NCBI GenBank assembly: GCA_050184225.1 | Contig: JBFXAN010000258.1 | Location: 1-6,603 of the forward strand | Direction: 5' to 3' | Source: JBFXAN01 sp050184225 | GTDB lineage: Bacteria; Chloroflexota; Dehalococcoidia; CAUJGQ01 | Length of the DNA stretch: 6,603 nucleotides | Shown: positions 4,596-6,603 of the stretch, in pieces | Position numbering within the stretch: position 1 is the first letter of the stretch | Layout: the number at the start of each line of letters is the position of its first letter | The notes under the pieces: model-generated | What the model was told of the DNA's origin: nothing | Seen by the model: only the letters and a program-made list of their open reading frames with translations | Databases searched by the model: none | Program-made: the position numbers and the translations under genes

Positions 4596-6134
4596 TTGGC
4601 AACCGAGATCGTGATGCCGCAGATGGGTGCGGAGATGGAAGAAGGAACGGTGCTGAAGTGGCTGAAGCAGCCCGGCGACACCGTGAACAAGGGCGACATC
4701 ATCGCCGAGATCGAGACGGACAAGGCGACGGTCGAATTGGACTCCTTCGAGTCCGGCACGTTCTTGAAGGCGATCATCGACGAAGGGACGACCGTGCCGG
4801 TCGGTCAGGTGATCGCCTATCTCGGACTGGCGGGCGAAGCGGCGCCCGAGGGACCGGCGGGTCCGGGGACGCGGGCGATACCGTCCGGGCCGGCCGCACG
4901 GGAGATGAGCCAGGCCGCTCGTTCGGCGATTCAGCAGAGCGCGCCGCCGGCCCTCGCCGTCAATGAGCGCATCGGCGAGGCAGAGCGGACGGCGGGTGAT
5001 GCGAGGAGCGGCGATACGCTGGAGCCGGCACGGACGGTCAACGCCGCCGATACCGTCGATCCGGCGCGACCTGCCGGTGAGGGTGGCGACGAGGCGATGG
5101 CGGCGACCGCTCCGGCCCAGACGGCGGTGGGGCCGCGCGACAGTCTCCGCCGGAATGGTTCCCGCGTCCGCGCGTCGCCGGTCGCGCGAAGCATGGCGGA
5201 GGAACTCGGGGTCGATCTCGGCCTGATTACCGGCACCGGTCCGGAAGGAAGGATCACGCGGCGGGACGTGGAGGATTTTGCCCGCAACCGCGCCGCCTAC
5301 CAGGTGCAGGGCGTCGAGGCGCGGACTCCGGTCGCGCCGGAGCCGGCGCCGCCACGACGGCCGGTGGCCGCTCAGGTGCAGCGCCCGGCGCCGGGGGCGG
5401 GACCGGCTGTGATTGCACCGTCGCCACCGGCGCCCGGCCTGGACGTTTCGGAGGATGAGGTCGAGCCGCTGACGCGGATGCGGCAGGCGATCGCGCGGCG
5501 GATGGCGACGGCGAAGCGCGAGATCCCCCATTACTACGTCGCCGTTTCAGTGGACATGACCGAGGCGCTGCGGATGCGCCGCGACCTCAACGCCCAACTC
5601 GCCGAAGCCGATCACATCCCGATCTCGCCGATGATCCTCAAAGCCTGCGCGCTCGCCTTGGAACATCAGCCGCACTTCAACGCGACGTTTACCGACCAAG
5701 GCATCACCGTCCATCACGCGATCAACCTCGGGCTGGCGGTGGCGCTGGACGATGGGCTGGTCGTGCCGGCGATTCTGGGCTGCCGGGGCACGAGCCTGGG
5801 GGCACTGGCACGGGCGGCGCGCGATGTGGCGGTGCGGGCACGGGCGGGGCGGCTGCGACCGGCGGAGCTGAACGACGGCACGTTCACGGTGAGCAACCTG
5901 GGGATGTACGGGGTGGAGACACTGGTGGCGATCATCCAGCCGGGGCAGGCGGCGATCCTGGGGGTGGGCAATGTCGAGGAACGGGCGGTGGTGCGGGAGG
6001 GGCAGGTGGTGGCGCGGTCGATGATGACGGTGGCGCTCTCCGCCGACCATCGGGTGACGGATGGGGCGCAGGGGGCGCAGTTCCTCGCCGAGATCAAGAC
6101 GTTGTTGGAGCACCCGGCGCAGTTGGTGTTGTAG
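4596..6134 (+). CDS. pdhC: Dihydrolipoamide acyltransferase E2 of the 2-oxoacid dehydrogenase complex
   Basis: E2 forms the core of the complex: its lipoyl arm takes the acyl group from E1 and its catalytic domain transfers it to CoA. The 512 residues show one lipoyl domain (about 2-78) with the lipoylation lysine K43 in ETDKATVEL. A roughly 110-residue charged, Ala/Pro/Gly-rich linker follows, then an E3/E1-binding domain (about 190-229: RASPVARSMAEELGVDL, GTGPEGRITRRDV). A second Pro/Ala linker (about 235-285) leads to the acyltransferase domain (about 289-512) with GTFTVSNLGMYGVE and the active site DHRVTDG (H485). The TTG start at 4596 is taken because AGGGAGG precedes it and the lipoyl domain begins at once; GTG 4512 would add 28 residues encoded by heptamer repeats. 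It is the last gene of the operon; no E3 gene follows. K43 is the probable substrate of LipB/LipA. An acetoin or branched-chain complex remains possible. Confidence 0.93.
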   Translation: MATEIVMPQMGAEMEEGTVLKWLKQPGDTVNKGDIIAEIETDKATVELDSFESGTFLKAIIDEGTTVPVGQVIAYLGLAGEAAPEGPAGPGTRAIPSGPAAREMSQAARSAIQQSAPPALAVNERIGEAERTAGDARSGDTLEPARTVNAADTVDPARPAGEGGDEAMAATAPAQTAVGPRDSLRRNGSRVRASPVARSMAEELGVDLGLITGTGPEGRITRRDVEDFARNRAAYQVQGVEARTPVAPEPAPPRRPVAAQVQRPAPGAGPAVIAPSPPAPGLDVSEDEVEPLTRMRQAIARRMATAKREIPHYYVAVSVDMTEALRMRRDLNAQLAEADHIPISPMILKACALALEHQPHFNATFTDQGITVHHAINLGLAVALDDGLVVPAILGCRGTSLGALARAARDVAVRARAGRLRPAELNDGTFTVSNLGMYGVETLVAIIQPGQAAILGVGNVEERAVVREGQVVARSMMTVALSADHRVTDGAQGAQFLAEIKTLLEHPAQLVL

Positions 6135-6139
6135 CTTGA

Positions 6140-6292
6140 CCTAACCCCCCGGCCCCCTTCCCTCGCAGGGAAGGGGGAGTCCTGGTTTACCGTGGTGGAA
6201 CGAGGATCGTCGGCATCGCCAGACGAGCTACTGGCACCCTCGGCAGAATGAGGCACCCCCTTCCCTGCGAGGGAAGGGGGTCGGGGGTTAGG
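6140..6292. repeat. Double-hairpin palindromic repeat, copy 3
   Basis: It belongs to the same family and orientation as the copy at 7-160. Ends are CCTAACCCCCCGG (6140-6152) and TCGGGGGTTAGG (6281-6292). Hairpins at 6153-6177 (loop CGC) and 6256-6280 (loop GCG) have perfect 11-bp CCCCCTTCCCT stems. The 78-nt centre is diverged but aligns without gaps to copy 1. Sequence identity is concentrated in the hairpins and ends. It fits exactly between two convergent genes, starting 5 nt after the pdhC stop codon and ending 5 nt before the last base of the regulator's coding region. No flanking target duplication is evident. Confidence 0.88.
6153..6280. terminator. Probable bidirectional transcript end formed by repeat copy 3
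   Basis: Each convergent transcript (pdhABC from the left, the regulator from the right) meets a perfect 11-bp GC-rich hairpin within about 20 nt of its stop codon. Neither hairpin is followed by a clear T-tract, so termination may be inefficient or factor-dependent, or the hairpins may instead protect 3' ends. Position is the main evidence. Confidence 0.4.
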
Positions 6293-6297
6293 TCGAA

Positions 6298-6603
6298 CTA
6301 GAGAATCAGCAGGCCGCGTCGGGCGGCGATGGCCACCGCCTCTGTCCGGCTGGCGGCGCTGAGCTTGGCCATGATCGAGCCGACGTGAAATTTGGCCGTG
6401 TGCTCGCTGATGCCGAGTCGTGCGGCGATCGTTTTGTTCGGCAGACCGAGGGCGAGGAGGTGGAGCACCTCGGTTTCACGGTCGGTCAGTGACTCCCAGG
6501 ACTCACCATCGAAGCGGAGCGTGGATGGCGTTCGCGGGGACATCATCCGGGCGATCGCCGGGTCGAGCACGACCAACCCGCGCGTCACCGCCCGCAACGC
6601 GGC
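6298..6603 (-). CDS. NarL/FixJ-family response regulator, C-terminal part (partial)
   Basis: Only the last 101 or so codons are inside the window; the 5' end lies beyond 6603. The visible start reads AALRAVTRGLVVLDP, typical of the end of a receiver domain and its linker in NarL-type regulators. It is followed by a LuxR/GerE DNA-binding domain: LTDRETEVLHLLALGLPNKT, then IAARLGISEHTAKFHVGSIMAKLSAASRTEAVAIAARRGLL. The N-K-x-I-A...S-x-x-T-x-K-x-H helix-turn-helix pattern is intact. The protein should bind DNA as a phosphorylation-controlled dimer, but the receiver aspartate is outside the window, so this is inference. The gene converges on the pdh operon with only the palindromic repeat between them. 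Nothing in the sequence shows that it regulates pdh, and its partner kinase is not visible. Confidence 0.88.
   Translation of the reverse strand, partial: AALRAVTRGLVVLDPAIARMMSPRTPSTLRFDGESWESLTDRETEVLHLLALGLPNKTIAARLGISEHTAKFHVGSIMAKLSAASRTEAVAIAARRGLLIL

Noticed and set aside
3331..4602. Long minus-strand frame opposite pdhB (423 codons)
   Set aside because: An Arg/His/Asp-rich shadow of pdhB codon bias with no recognisable domain; it also crosses the heptamer repeat.
4503..5531. Long minus-strand frame opposite pdhC (342 codons)
   Set aside because: Arg-rich shadow of the E2 linker and lipoyl coding region, with no domain or Shine-Dalgarno support.
7..6292. A 6-kb composite mobile unit bounded by repeat copies 1 and 3
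   Set aside because: The bounded genes are housekeeping or single-gene functions, there is no transposase or integrase, no target duplication is visible, and a similar palindrome occurs inside. Dispersed repeats explain it better.

Overview
The window looks like chromosomal DNA of a GC-rich free-living bacterium. Gene style suggests a Chloroflexota/Thermomicrobia-type organism: an E1-alpha/E1-beta/E2 2-oxoacid dehydrogenase operon, a NarL-type regulator, and dispersed G/C-block palindromes between genes. That placement is inference; there is no rRNA or other marker gene. I see no CRISPR array, tRNA, transposase or phage gene.

Layout. A double-hairpin palindromic repeat (7-160) precedes lipB (octanoyltransferase, +). 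Next come a small two-helix potassium channel (+) and, converging on it, a complete metallo-beta-lactamase-fold hydrolase (-). A second double-hairpin palindrome (2241-2427) fills most of the divergent gap between the hydrolase and the pdhA-pdhB-pdhC operon (+). A third palindrome (6140-6292), the same family as the first, fills the gap between the convergent pdhC and a NarL/FixJ-type regulator (-) that runs off the right edge.

How the genes fit together. pdhA and pdhB form the thiamine-diphosphate E1 and pdhC is the lipoylated E2. No E3 (lipoamide dehydrogenase) gene is visible. LipB supplies the octanoyl group that LipA turns into the lipoyl cofactor on E2, so the E2 lysine (ETDKATVEL) is a plausible LipB target. 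The channel and the hydrolase have no obvious link to this pathway.

The genes are ordinary families. The unexpected content is in structured DNA/RNA: three palindromes that each hold two local hairpins, one of which supplies the hydrolase start codon and Shine-Dalgarno sequence; a perfect 14-bp hairpin inside the end of lipB; a heptamer-repeat hairpin between pdhB and pdhC; and a pdhA leader with competing stems. I found no convincing new multi-gene system.
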